64,000 nucleotides of DNA, taken from CBDAQA01 sp965247815 (GTDB lineage Bacteria; Planctomycetota; Phycisphaerae; Tepidisphaerales; Tepidisphaeraceae). The notes beneath the pieces are model-generated. The model had not been told where the DNA came from, searched no databases, and worked only from the letters and a program-made list of their open reading frames with translations. The stretch covers positions 496,001-560,000 of the forward strand of contig CBDFHW010000009.1 in assembly GCA_965247815.1 (NCBI GenBank), read 5' to 3'. This document shows, one piece after another, positions 36,045 through 45,899 of this stretch (positions are counted from its first letter, which is position 1; the number at the start of each line of letters is the position of its first letter). A program made the position numbers and the translations under genes.

Positions 36045-36630
36045 TCACGACCCTGCGGCTGCCATCGCCTTTTGCATCGCCGCCGTCATTTTGCGCTGGC
36101 CGTCCTGAGGTGGTGGAAGGGTGAGTTTAGATTGACCGGCAACCTGCTCAGCCGTTCTCGCTGTGCCGAGGAAAAGACCGTGCGTCTGGCTGTACTCGGT
36201 CACACGCCGATTCAGAATTCCCGCAAGCTCTGCCCCGTGAGTCACGGTGTTCGCGGCAAGCTCGGCCATCACCGGAACCCACGTCGTCAGTGGCACACCA
36301 CCAGCGGTAATGCCGATCTCGCCTACCCCGTTCGCCCCGGGCGAGGTGTGCGGGTCTGGCCGGTCAAGCCGGTAGGCTTCGATTGCCGGAACGTCGGCGT
36401 GCGTCGGGACGAGGTAATCGGCCAGGCTCTGTTTACCACCTAAGCGGTGCGCGGGTCGAGGTTGATCTGTTCCATCAAAGCTGCTCCGAGACCCATGATG
36501 ATGCCCCCGCTGGACTGGCTGCGAGTTGCCTTCGGATTGAGTACCTTCCCCGCGTCAAATGCCCCGACGAACCGGCTCACTCCGACCTCGCCAAGATCCA
36601 GGTTCACCCGCACCTCGCAGAACTGGGCAC
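36045..36630 (-). pseudogene. Remnant of PaoC/YagR-like molybdenum hydroxylase large subunit
   Basis: The translation from about 36622 reads FCEVRVNLDLGEVGVSRFVG, AFDAGKVLNP and SGGIIMGLGAALMEQINLDP, then stops. One frame over it resumes as LADYLVPTHADVPAIEAYRL and DRPDPHTSPGANGVGEIGIT. This is the C-terminal molybdopterin-binding domain of xanthine dehydrogenase-family large subunits (PaoC/YagR). A stop and a frameshift separate the pieces, and the usual C-terminus after GVGEIGIT is replaced by an unrelated 85-residue sequence. Confidence 0.85.
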
Positions 36631-36905
36631 CCTAGTATGCCGTGTAGAATCTCGCCGTCTATCGCCGAGCGACCGATGCCTGGCTGCCGGTTGTTGCAGG
36701 CCTAGACAGTGTCGCGGAAATACTGGCACCGCGTACGCTCGAGAAGGTTGCCGCCGATAGATGGCCTGTTCCAAAGCTGCGGTGAAGTACTCGCCAGCAG
36801 CGGGCCCGCAGCGGCAACCGGGTAGCCCTTGGCCACGGCCGGGGCACATACGCATACGTTCATGCCTATCAAAACCGAATTTTTGCCCGCATCTTCGAAA
36901 CCCAC
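36631..36905 (-). pseudogene. Remnant of PaoB/YagS-like FAD-binding subunit
   Basis: SVLIGMNVCVCAPAVAKGYP is followed by GPLLASTSPQLWNRPSIGGN and LLERTRCQYFRDTV, a TAG stop (36704-36702) and then ACNNRQPGIGRSAIDGEILHG. The segment SIGGNLLERTRCxYFRD is the FAD-binding signature of the PaoB/YagS subunit of xanthine dehydrogenase-family enzymes. It runs directly into the PaoC fragment, with most of both genes missing, which implies a deletion. Same strand order (paoB then paoC) as in intact operons. Confidence 0.85.
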
Positions 36906-37352
36906 ACCTCGTTCACGCTAATCCGCTATGCCAAGTGTGGGTTTTCGTTACCGTTGAAAGGTACCGCGGGTGTTCTTACGAACAAGGCGTTTTGGCGAAT
37001 TTGAAATACGCTGTAGCGTTAAGGCGACTAGGGATTCGTGTTTAATAACTTCGACCTTATTGCCCTTGTAAACTTCCAGCTGACAGCATTTCAAAGCGAC
37101 ACTGCCGTGCAAGACGATTACCATCACGCCCCATTCTCGGCCAAAACGCGACGCCTCGTAGTGCATTCAATGCTACGGGCCGTTGACCAATGCCGCCCGA
37201 GAGACGCTCGGGCCGCCATTAGTCCAGAACGCGTGATGGACGGACACGCCCTGACGTCACGACAAGACAGAAAATGTGAATCTGAAAAATCGAAGACAAT
37301 ACCGTTCAGGAATTAGATCACGCAGTCAGTCTGGCGTTACAATGTGCCGAGG
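36906..37352. other. 447-nt region between pao remnants and XylR gene
   Basis: No gene recognised. The minus-strand frame at 36948-37166 and the plus-strand one at 37038-37316 show no known family. It should hold the XylR promoter and could hold further decayed pao DNA. Confidence 0.45.
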
Positions 37353-38504
37353 ATGAAATTAAAAAGCGTAGCGCTGCTTCTCGGACAACACAGTGGTTAC
37401 AGCCGGGGAATCCTTCGCGGGATCGCGCGATATGCCGGACAAAATCGGCCGTGGACTTTTGACGTCATTGAAGCTTATCTTGACTCATTTCTGATAGGCG
37501 GGGCACTTCCTATCGCCGATGGGTATATCGCACAGCCACACGCGAACGGCGCACTGATCGACCGGCTTTTGCAAACCGGAAAACCTGCCGTGCTGGTGTC
37601 CGATCGTTCTGAACACGATCTTCTGTTTTCGCGCGTTGGCGTGGACGACATTGCCGTCGGATACATGGCAGCGAAACACTTTCTGGAGCGCGGTTATCGA
37701 CGCTTCGCGTTTGTGGGGCCTCGTGGTAACGGCTATGTCGATGACCGTCTTCAGGGGCTACGCCGGGGGGTTGGTGAACTGGACTTGCCGGTTTGGATCG
37801 ATGGCGTGAAAACCGAGCCCGGCGACGCTTTGACGTCAGAGTCGGTTTTGAAGTTGGACTGGGTGGCGAGGCTTCCCAATCCCATTGCCGTGCTCGCGGC
37901 AACCGATTCACTCGCTCGGCAGTTGTCTGAAATATTACACACGCTGAAAATTCGTGTGCCCGATAGCGTGGCATTGCTCGGAGTGGATAACGATGATGTC
38001 ATGTGTGAGTTGGCAACGCCCTCGTTGTCGAGCATCGCAGCGCCGTTGGAACAGATCGGTCACGAGGCGATGCGGCTGATGGAATCGCTTTTCGAGGGCG
38101 CCAAGCCGCTCAAAAAACCAAAGCTTTTACTCCCAATAGAAGTCGTTTCACGACAGTCGACCGATGTCTGGGCCTTCAATGATTCGGAAGTGGCAGACGC
38201 GGTCCGCTACATTCGTGAACATGCCGGCATTTCGTTCAGTCTTAAACAACTTTTTGCACGTTCAACGATCAACCGGCGATCGATGGAACGTCGATTCCAG
38301 CGTGCTTTAGGCCATTCTCCAATGGCCGAGGTGCGGCGTGTTCACTTGGAATTGGCGAAAAAGTTGTTGATCAGCACCGATTTGCCCGCGCCCGTGGTCG
38401 CCAAACGAGCCGGACTCAGTGGCGCGGTTCGTCTGGCTGAATTATTCCGTAGAGAACTCGGCATTACGCCTATGGCCTACCGACGGCAGTTCCGGAACCT
38501 TTGA
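37353..38504 (+). CDS. XylR-family transcriptional regulator (LacI-like sensor, AraC HTH)
   Basis: A 383-residue regulator. The N-terminal ~280 residues resemble the LacI-type periplasmic-binding sensor (VALLLGQHSGYSRGILRGIA, then RRFAFVGPRGNGYVDDRL and VALLGVDNDDVMCELATPSL). The C-terminal ~100 residues are an AraC HTH pair (MERRFQRALGHSPMAEVRRV and LFRRELGITPMAYRRQFR). This matches D-xylose-responsive XylR regulators. ATG at 37353 chosen because family members start MKxxxVALL; GTG at 37344 is an alternative. It likely regulates the surface-protein and glycan genes that follow. Confidence 0.9.
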   Translation: MKLKSVALLLGQHSGYSRGILRGIARYAGQNRPWTFDVIEAYLDSFLIGGALPIADGYIAQPHANGALIDRLLQTGKPAVLVSDRSEHDLLFSRVGVDDIAVGYMAAKHFLERGYRRFAFVGPRGNGYVDDRLQGLRRGVGELDLPVWIDGVKTEPGDALTSESVLKLDWVARLPNPIAVLAATDSLARQLSEILHTLKIRVPDSVALLGVDNDDVMCELATPSLSSIAAPLEQIGHEAMRLMESLFEGAKPLKKPKLLLPIEVVSRQSTDVWAFNDSEVADAVRYIREHAGISFSLKQLFARSTINRRSMERRFQRALGHSPMAEVRRVHLELAKKLLISTDLPAPVVAKRAGLSGAVRLAELFRRELGITPMAYRRQFRNL

Positions 38505-38677
38505 CGTCTTGCTGTAGATCCTCACGGAAAAGTCGAAATCTGTCGCAGAAGCGTAAAATTCGTTCGCTACAACGGCCTGTGTCCTCGAGTTGGAGAACCA
38601 TACTATGGTTGTGGTCTTTACCGCGTAGTTTACACAAAATGACCCTCCACTACAAAAGAATACAACGATCCCTGGCA

Positions 38678-41600
38678 ATGTTTAAAAAACCAGTCAAGCA
38701 AATTCTGTTTTCGGGTTTGACGTACGTAAATCAATCTCCGCTCGAGCCTCTTGAATCTCGTCGTTTGATGTCGTTGAGTTACAGCGAGAGCTTCATCGGC
38801 AACAGCTGGGGGGCGTCCGGCGGCAAGTCGATGCAGAACTACATTGCCGACATTTATGTCTCGGGCAACGGCACGGTCTACACCGACAGCACCTGGGACG
38901 AGAACCACAACGCCACGGGCATTTATCAGAACGGGAATCTGGTCGGCCGCCTCACGCCCGACGACGGCCCCGACAGTTCCGGCGGTCAGGCCGGCAGGAG
39001 CGTGACCGGCGACGGCACTTACATCTACGCCGCCTTCACCACCGGCGCGGCGGTCCGGCGGTTCAACCCCAACGGCAGCCTCGCGACCTTCACCGGCGGG
39101 ACCAACCAGGGCAACGGCATCCCCGTCAGCCTGGCCAACGGCGGGTACGTCCAGGCCGTCGTGGTCGATGCGGCCAACCACCGGCTATTCGTCTCCTGCG
39201 ACGGCGAGAACGACATCAAGGTCTATGACTCCAACAACCTGACCGCCGCCCCCACTTCCTTTTCGGTGACCAACCCCGGCAAGATGGCGGTCGACGGCAG
39301 CGGGAACCTGTGGGTCGTCTCGCAAAAGACCGGCACCACCGGGGGGAAGATCCTGCACTACACCCCCTCGGGCACTCTCCTGAGCGACTCGATCACCGAC
39401 TCGTCCAGCGGCACCCGGTTCGACCCCTCGGGTCTGGCGTTCAGCGGGGGCAAGCTCTACGTCGCCGACGACGGCCCCGACCAGCAGGTCAAGATCTACA
39501 GCACGCTCGGCGGCAACCGCACGGCCCCGGATTCCACTTTCGGAGTCAAGGGGGGCATTTATTCCGGCACCGGCAGCACGATCGGCACGCCCGGCCCCTT
39601 GCGCTTCCGCGGCCTCAGCGGTGTGGGCCTGGACAGCAGCGGGAACATCTATGTCGGCCAGAGCACGCTGGCGCCCAACGTCAACTTCCAGCAGCAGGGA
39701 GCGCACCTGGAGAGCTACAAACTCTCGACCGGCGCCCGCAACTGGGAACTGCTGGGCCTGGAGTTTGTCGACGGGACGGCGTTCGACGCCTCCAGCGAAA
39801 CGTCCAACACCGTCGACGTCTACACCAAGAACAATCATTACACCCTGAACCTGGCCAACACCACCCCCGGCAGCGAGTGGAGCTGGGTGGGCCAGACCGT
39901 CAACCCCTTCGCCAACCCCGCCGACTACCGCGCGACCTACACCGACTATCTCGGCGGCCAACCCACCGCTTCGTACTTTCAGACCCTCGGCGGGAAGAAG
40001 TTTCTGTTCTGCACGACGATGAACGCCTACAACTTCGAGGTCTACCGGTTCGGCAGCCAGGGCCAGACCGCCACTCCGTCGGTCACGATCAGCTACGACC
40101 ACATCTGGCGCGACGCCAATGGCAACGGTGTTGTCGATACGGGCGAGACAATCGACGGCCCCGGCGCCCCGACCCAGAACGGACTGACCGGCTATTACGT
40201 CGATACCGCCGGCGACCTGTGGGAGACCTACCCCAACGGCAACGGCGGCTCCAGCGGGGTCAGGCAGTTCAAGTCCCAGGGGCTGGACTCGGCCGGCAAC
40301 CCGGTCTGGGACTTCTCTCACGTCACCGCCGTCACCGAACCCGGCCCGATGAGCGAACTGTATCGCAGCGTCTACAACCCCGTGAAGTCCGGTGACCCGC
40401 TGTCGGACACTCAGTTCCTGGCCGGGTACGCCACCGGCATCGACCCCAACCACCACTACAACGGGACGGACTTCAACTCCAAGTCGATCGGCTCGGTGAT
40501 CTCCCGGTACAACAGCTGGAGCACCGGGGGCCGAACCGCGGCCTGGTCGATCGTCCTGCCCGATTACAATCGCGCGCCGTCGTCGATGGCGGTGGCGGGA
40601 GACTTCGTGTTCGTCGCCTACGACGGCGGCGCGTACCAACCCGACGACGGGTTCGTGTATATTTTGCGCGCCAGCGACGGCGGGTTCGTGGGCAAACTGC
40701 AGAACGCGACCAACAACTGGAACGGCCGGGTGGACATCGAGTACGGCGTGAGCGCGTTCAAACGCAGCACCGGCGAATACCTGGTGACGGTGGAGAACGA
40801 CTTCCACGCCGCCACCACGCTGTACCGCTGGACCCCGCCAAGCTCCGCCCCCGCGGCCCCGGGCGTGACGACCACCGCGGGCAATACTTACGTCACCCTG
40901 AACTGGACCAATGACGCCAACGCGAGCAGTTACACCGTACTCAGATCCCCATCGGCCAACGGGACTTATACGACCCTGGCGGCCCGCGTCACCGGCACGA
41001 GCTACATTGATGTCGGGCTGACCGACGGCACGACCTACTACTATAAACTGATTGCCAGCGGTGCCAGGGGGGATATTACCTCCTCGGCCGTCGCCGGCAC
41101 CCCCCGCGCCAATGTGGCGTTGAAAATCAACTCCGGCGGCGGCGCGGTCAGCCCCGACTGGATCGGTGACGCATATTATGGCGGTGGTGCTGCCGGCGCG
41201 GGGCAGGTCGTCAACCAAAACGGCGTGACCAACGCCGCCCCGGCCGCGGTGATGGGTGACTATCGGCGACTGGACTCAGCGTTTAATTACACGATCCCCG
41301 GCCTCCCCGCCGGTGCCGGTTACACGGCGCGACTACATTTTGATGAAAACTATTTTCGGTCCGCCGGCCAACGTCTGTTCAACGTGACAATCAATAGCAC
41401 GCAGGTGTTAACGGGTTTTGATATTTATGCCGCCGACGGCAATGGCACTGAGGTCGTCCGCGACTTCGCCACTACGGCCGATTCGTCGGGTAAGGTGACT
41501 ATCACTTTTACTCCAACGAAGGATTGGGCCCTTATTGATGGGGTGGAGCTCCTGCCCGCCGCAACTCCTCTTCCCAGCGGATGGTCCGATGGTGATATTG

Positions 41601-43378
41601 GCTCGCCCGGGCAGGTTGGTTCGGCCTCTTACAGCGGTTCCGCCTGGACTGTCAAAGGCGGTGGCGCGGATATCTGGGGTACGTCCGATCAGTTCAACTA
41701 CGCAAGCCAAAGTGTAAGCGGCAATCAGACCGTGGTCGCGAAAATCACCGGGATCTCTAACACGGATCCATGGGCAAAAGCCGGTGTCATGCTGCGTGAT
41801 TCAACGGCGGCGAATTCGATGTACGTTTATGCAATTGCCACTCAGGGCAACGGTGTTCGGTTCGAGTGTCGCACGAGTACGCGGGGCAGTTCCGTTGGCA
41901 CGACCACCAGGGGTATCGGCGCTCCAAGTGCGGCAAATCCAGTCTGGCTAAAACTGGTAAAGACTGGCACGACCTACACTGGATCATATTCGCTGAACGG
42001 AACAACGTGGACGCAGATTGGCACGGTCACCGCTTCATTCTCGAATGCCAACTTCCGTGCGGGGTTGGCGGTTACGGCTCATAACAATAGTTTGCTGAAC
42101 ACCGCAACATTCACCAATACGTCTGTTGGCAGCGGTGCCGTCGCCGCGTACGCCTTCAGCGAAGGCTCGGGCACGAGCACCGCGGATTCGGTCAGCGGCT
42201 CGGGTGCAACAATTAATGGCGCCGCCTGGACCACCGCCGGTCATAACGGGAGCGCGCTCACATTCAATGGGACTTCCAATTCGGTCGACACCAACAGAGC
42301 CGCGATCGATACGTCCGGCAATTTCAGCGTTTCTGCGTGGGTGAAGTGGAACGGGACTGTCGGTCATCAGACTGTCGTCAGTCAGGACGGAACCAACATT
42401 TCCGGGTTCTATCTCAAGGTCAGTGATCCTAGTAATAAGATGGGGTTTGCCGTCTCGAGCGGAGACTCGACCAGTGCTTCAATCCCCAACGTCGTTTCAC
42501 TCGCTTCACCCGTTTCAGGTGTGTGGTATTTCCTGACCGGGGTAGTCGACCGGTCAGCGGGGACATTGAAGTTCTACGTCAACGGTGTTTTGCAAGGTTC
42601 CAACACGCTTCCCAGTGCCTGGCAGGCAACAGGCGATACGATCATCGGTGGTGGCAAATGGGCCGGCGGACGTGTGGATTATGTAGGGGGCACGATCGAC
42701 GACGTGCAACTCTGCCAGACCGCTTTGTCGGATCAGGCCGTGCAAAATCTTGCAGCGGGCACGCCGATTTCTTACTACAAACTCGAAGGCGATGGCTCTG
42801 ACGCCGCGGGGACCAGTAACCTCACGCTGAACAACAGTCCCGCGACTGCGGCAGGACACTCGGGCAATGCCTTGAGCTTCAATGGCACCAATCAGTTCGC
42901 CAACACGACGGTCTCGGTTCTGGACACTTCAAGAAGCTATACGGTCAGCACATGGGTCTACTTCGACGGATCGGCAGGCTGGCATTCGATCCTTACACAA
43001 GATGGTTCGAATGTGAGCAGTTTCTTTTTGCAAGAGCGTGATGACACCGGTAAGTTCGCTTTCGTTGTGACGACCAGCGACGTCGCCAATGCCGCAGTTG
43101 TAAAAGTAGACGCCTTAGCTGCACCGACAGCAAACACCTGGTTTCATATTACCGGAGTTTATGATGCGTCGGCCCAGCAGATTCGCTTCTATGTCAATGG
43201 TGCGCTTCAAGGCTCAGCCTCCTTCACCAGCGCCTGGAACGCGACAGGTTCCACCGTGTTGGGTGCCGGCAAATGGAACGGGGCGCGGGTCGATTACTTC
43301 ACCGGCAGGATTGATGAAACCGGGCTTTACCAGCGGGCACTTTCCGATCAGGAGGTATTAAGTCTGTACGGGCTCTAA
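38678..43378 (+). CDS. Giant secreted protein with LamG, FnIII and malectin-like domains
   Basis: About 1566 residues. N-terminal motif LEPLESRRLMS (planctomycete surface-protein type). Residues ~40-720 read as a beta-propeller-like region (repeats such as AVDGSGNLWVVSQKTG). Then a fibronectin type III domain (YVTLNWTNDANASSYTVLRS), a malectin-like carbohydrate-binding domain (NVALKINSGGGAVSPDW, RLHFDENYF), a concanavalin-like domain (WAKAGVMLRDS), and two LamG domains (NFSVSAWVKWNGT and SYTVSTWVYFDGS). It likely binds glycans at the cell surface. ATG at 38678 is preferred; 38639 is possible. The gene's GC content falls after the FnIII domain. Confidence 0.83.
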   Translation: MFKKPVKQILFSGLTYVNQSPLEPLESRRLMSLSYSESFIGNSWGASGGKSMQNYIADIYVSGNGTVYTDSTWDENHNATGIYQNGNLVGRLTPDDGPDSSGGQAGRSVTGDGTYIYAAFTTGAAVRRFNPNGSLATFTGGTNQGNGIPVSLANGGYVQAVVVDAANHRLFVSCDGENDIKVYDSNNLTAAPTSFSVTNPGKMAVDGSGNLWVVSQKTGTTGGKILHYTPSGTLLSDSITDSSSGTRFDPSGLAFSGGKLYVADDGPDQQVKIYSTLGGNRTAPDSTFGVKGGIYSGTGSTIGTPGPLRFRGLSGVGLDSSGNIYVGQSTLAPNVNFQQQGAHLESYKLSTGARNWELLGLEFVDGTAFDASSETSNTVDVYTKNNHYTLNLANTTPGSEWSWVGQTVNPFANPADYRATYTDYLGGQPTASYFQTLGGKKFLFCTTMNAYNFEVYRFGSQGQTATPSVTISYDHIWRDANGNGVVDTGETIDGPGAPTQNGLTGYYVDTAGDLWETYPNGNGGSSGVRQFKSQGLDSAGNPVWDFSHVTAVTEPGPMSELYRSVYNPVKSGDPLSDTQFLAGYATGIDPNHHYNGTDFNSKSIGSVISRYNSWSTGGRTAAWSIVLPDYNRAPSSMAVAGDFVFVAYDGGAYQPDDGFVYILRASDGGFVGKLQNATNNWNGRVDIEYGVSAFKRSTGEYLVTVENDFHAATTLYRWTPPSSAPAAPGVTTTAGNTYVTLNWTNDANASSYTVLRSPSANGTYTTLAARVTGTSYIDVGLTDGTTYYYKLIASGARGDITSSAVAGTPRANVALKINSGGGAVSPDWIGDAYYGGGAAGAGQVVNQNGVTNAAPAAVMGDYRRLDSAFNYTIPGLPAGAGYTARLHFDENYFRSAGQRLFNVTINSTQVLTGFDIYAADGNGTEVVRDFATTADSSGKVTITFTPTKDWALIDGVELLPAATPLPSGWSDGDIGSPGQVGSASYSGSAWTVKGGGADIWGTSDQFNYASQSVSGNQTVVAKITGISNTDPWAKAGVMLRDSTAANSMYVYAIATQGNGVRFECRTSTRGSSVGTTTRGIGAPSAANPVWLKLVKTGTTYTGSYSLNGTTWTQIGTVTASFSNANFRAGLAVTAHNNSLLNTATFTNTSVGSGAVAAYAFSEGSGTSTADSVSGSGATINGAAWTTAGHNGSALTFNGTSNSVDTNRAAIDTSGNFSVSAWVKWNGTVGHQTVVSQDGTNISGFYLKVSDPSNKMGFAVSSGDSTSASIPNVVSLASPVSGVWYFLTGVVDRSAGTLKFYVNGVLQGSNTLPSAWQATGDTIIGGGKWAGGRVDYVGGTIDDVQLCQTALSDQAVQNLAAGTPISYYKLEGDGSDAAGTSNLTLNNSPATAAGHSGNALSFNGTNQFANTTVSVLDTSRSYTVSTWVYFDGSAGWHSILTQDGSNVSSFFLQERDDTGKFAFVVTTSDVANAAVVKVDALAAPTANTWFHITGVYDASAQQIRFYVNGALQGSASFTSAWNATGSTVLGAGKWNGARVDYFTGRIDETGLYQRALSDQEVLSLYGL

Positions 43379-43413
43379 GAAGCTCAAAAGTGCCGATTAT
43401 TATATCTAGTCTT

Positions 43414-43450
43414 CAAAGCTTCCCCGCAACCCGCGGGGAAGCTTTGCATT
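43414..43450 (+). terminator. Intrinsic terminator after the giant protein gene
   Basis: Perfect 14-bp stem CAAAGCTTCCCCGC (43414-43427), AACCC loop, GCGGGGAAGCTTTG (43433-43446), followed by CATTTTA. The U tract is short, so efficiency may be moderate. Confidence 0.75.
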
Positions 43451-43517
43451 TTATGAAGTCGCTCGAAATTACACGATTACTTGTTCATCGACTTCACTTT
43501 TATTTCATGGGAGTTGT

Positions 43518-45794
43518 ATGAGCGATGGCGCAAAGACGAACGGACTGGGATATTTATACAAGTATATTAGTTACGCCGCTTGCCTGTGCCTGCTCGTCGA
43601 ACTGTTAGTCTCTCGAGCAAATGCGCAGGACGTCAGGTCCGGACAAGGTTCGCCCGCGCACGATTCGGATCGTGCTTATCCGGTCAGCGCAAAGCAGATC
43701 ACGCTTGAAAATGATGCGATGCGTGTCTCGTTCGACTCCGTTACCGGCGCGTTGACTGACTTGTATAACAAGCGGTCTGGTTGGAGTGTGGAAGGGACCA
43801 AGACCGACGACGGACGCTCATTTGAGATGTCGGTTCCCACCGCCAATCGCAATTTCAACCCGGTGATGGGTTATCGAAATAAGCTCACCTCGTACGAGCT
43901 TGCCAAAGACGCAACTCATCTCACGTTGATCTGGGATCGGGTTGTCAGCGAGTATGCCGGTGAACTTGCCATCACCCTCACTGGACATGTGTTCCTCGAT
44001 CAAACCGGCATTCACTTTGAATCGGAGTTGATCCCAACAGATAATAGGTCAAGTTTGAGTGTGGAAACAGTCAATTGGCCCATACTGGGACATCTCAGTC
44101 CACCTAAAGGGGAGAACGGCCTGACGAGGGAAAATCAGAACTATGACGCTCTGCAACGTGTTCCGCTGCTGCCGAATTTCCCCGAAGAGAAGGGGTACTG
44201 GGGAGTGAATTTCCCGACCCAGATCGTCGAATACCGGTATGTTTTGGCATCGGCGAGAAATCAGGGATTGTATGTTGGTAAGCATGATGCCGCGCCGACG
44301 GACCTCATTTCTCGGGAGATGGTCAGGTATCAATTTGCTCTTCAACCCGGCTACGCCGATTCGTTTCATTCCCGCACCGCAAGCGGTATTACGATCGGCG
44401 ATCATCCAATACGCCTGACTTTGAACGCGATTCATTTCCCATTTGTATTACCCGGAAAGAAAACGCAATTGTCTCCCATTTACGTCGCACCCTATCAGGG
44501 AGATTGGCATCAGGGTGTTGACCTTTACCGCACTTGGCGTGAAAGCTGGTTCAAACGCCCGGGGATGCCGCAATGGGTAGAAGGTGTTCACTCCTGGCAG
44601 GAACTGCAACTCAATTCACCAGAGGATGACCTGCGCACGACTTATGCGGATCTTTACTCCAGAGCCCAGCAGGCCGCTAAGCACGGGGTTACCGCGTTGC
44701 ATCTCATCGGCTGGAATAACGGCGGGCAAGACAGGGGAAATCCGTCCCACGATACCGACCCGCGTTTGGGATCGCAGAAAGAATTTAAGGATGTCATTCA
44801 TCGCATCGAAACCGAACTGAATTTGCGCGTCATTCTCTTTAATAAATACACGTGGGCGGACATGACTACCGATTGGTATGGCAAGGAACTGCTCAAGCAT
44901 GTAGCGACTGATCCGTATGGAATCCCATACCAGTTCGCCGGTTATCAATATCAGACGCCTGTGCAATTAGCGAACCTGAATACCAGGCGGTTCGCCCCGG
45001 GGTGCATGCTGGATCCGTTCTGGCTGGACATGTGTGAAAGGGAATTTCAGAAAAGTTTAGATCTGGGCGCGTCAGGGATTCTCTTCGACGAAGCCGCCTG
45101 GCACGGGGGGACCAGCTACTGCTATTCCAAAGACCACGGACATCAGTCGCCGGCCTATATCTATGGGGGTGACATCCAATTGGGTCAACGATTGCGCAAC
45201 AAAATCAGCAAGAGTGTCGGAGAAAAACACTTTCTGTTGTCCGGCGAAGAGCTTTATGACGCCGAAGACATGTATTATTCGCTTGCCTACTTCCGCATTG
45301 GCAATGGCCATGTCCCTTCGCGACGATATGCCGATCCTTTTTTGCCCATGCTGGTCACGGTCGCGGGATTCGATGATCGTGAGACGATCAATCATGCCCT
45401 GCTCGACCGCTATATTATCTGCTATGAACCTTTTAACTTCAAAGGTGATCTGGACGACATGCCGCTCACGATGGAGTATGGCCGCAAGGTCGACGCGCTG
45501 CGGACGCGCTACCATGAATCCCTGTGGGATGCGGAATTCCGGGATAATCAGGGTGTACTGGTATCGCGCACGGGCGGTCTTGACATCGAATATACCGCTT
45601 TTAAACAACACGACGGGAAGTTCGCCGTGGTGGTAGTGAATGATAATGCCTCTGCCACGCTCAAAGCGCATATCATATATGGAAATCCCGCGAGCCGTTC
45701 CACCGTTGCAACCCCGGAAAACCCGGAGAAACAACCGCTTCTGCAGGATCTGACCGTACCTCCGCGTTCGGCGGCGGTGGTGTTTGAAGAGTAA
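43518..45794 (+). CDS. DUF6259-like glycoside-active protein
   Basis: A 758-residue exported protein (signal YISYAACLCLLVELLVSRANA). Residues ~40-320 form a beta-sandwich start (DAMRVSFDSVTGALTDLYNK), and ~355-600 resemble the TIM-barrel catalytic region of the DUF6259 group, with WQELQLNSPEDDL, HLIGWNNGGQDRGNP, ILFNKYTWADMTTDWYG and GASGILFDEAAWHGG. A late domain is beta-rich (FAVVVVNDNASATLKAHI). DUF6259 proteins are putative glycosidases; substrate unknown. GGGAG precedes the ATG at 43518. Lies between the surface protein and a 740-residue protein, as a probable glycan-use operon. Confidence 0.75.
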   Translation: MSDGAKTNGLGYLYKYISYAACLCLLVELLVSRANAQDVRSGQGSPAHDSDRAYPVSAKQITLENDAMRVSFDSVTGALTDLYNKRSGWSVEGTKTDDGRSFEMSVPTANRNFNPVMGYRNKLTSYELAKDATHLTLIWDRVVSEYAGELAITLTGHVFLDQTGIHFESELIPTDNRSSLSVETVNWPILGHLSPPKGENGLTRENQNYDALQRVPLLPNFPEEKGYWGVNFPTQIVEYRYVLASARNQGLYVGKHDAAPTDLISREMVRYQFALQPGYADSFHSRTASGITIGDHPIRLTLNAIHFPFVLPGKKTQLSPIYVAPYQGDWHQGVDLYRTWRESWFKRPGMPQWVEGVHSWQELQLNSPEDDLRTTYADLYSRAQQAAKHGVTALHLIGWNNGGQDRGNPSHDTDPRLGSQKEFKDVIHRIETELNLRVILFNKYTWADMTTDWYGKELLKHVATDPYGIPYQFAGYQYQTPVQLANLNTRRFAPGCMLDPFWLDMCEREFQKSLDLGASGILFDEAAWHGGTSYCYSKDHGHQSPAYIYGGDIQLGQRLRNKISKSVGEKHFLLSGEELYDAEDMYYSLAYFRIGNGHVPSRRYADPFLPMLVTVAGFDDRETINHALLDRYIICYEPFNFKGDLDDMPLTMEYGRKVDALRTRYHESLWDAEFRDNQGVLVSRTGGLDIEYTAFKQHDGKFAVVVVNDNASATLKAHIIYGNPASRSTVATPENPEKQPLLQDLTVPPRSAAVVFEE

Positions 45795-45899
45795 TCGGTC
45801 CCAGAGCAGAATTATCGGGACCGGGGATCAGATCGCGCAAAGCCAAATGATTTGGCCCTGCAGTCGATTGGCGTTTTAGTTGCGACACCGGATGACAAT

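Noticed and set aside
39185..41218. 677-codon antisense frame in the surface protein
   Set aside because: Low-complexity Val/Gly/Ala/Arg composition typical of the opposite strand of GC-rich repeats; the sense strand has clear domains.
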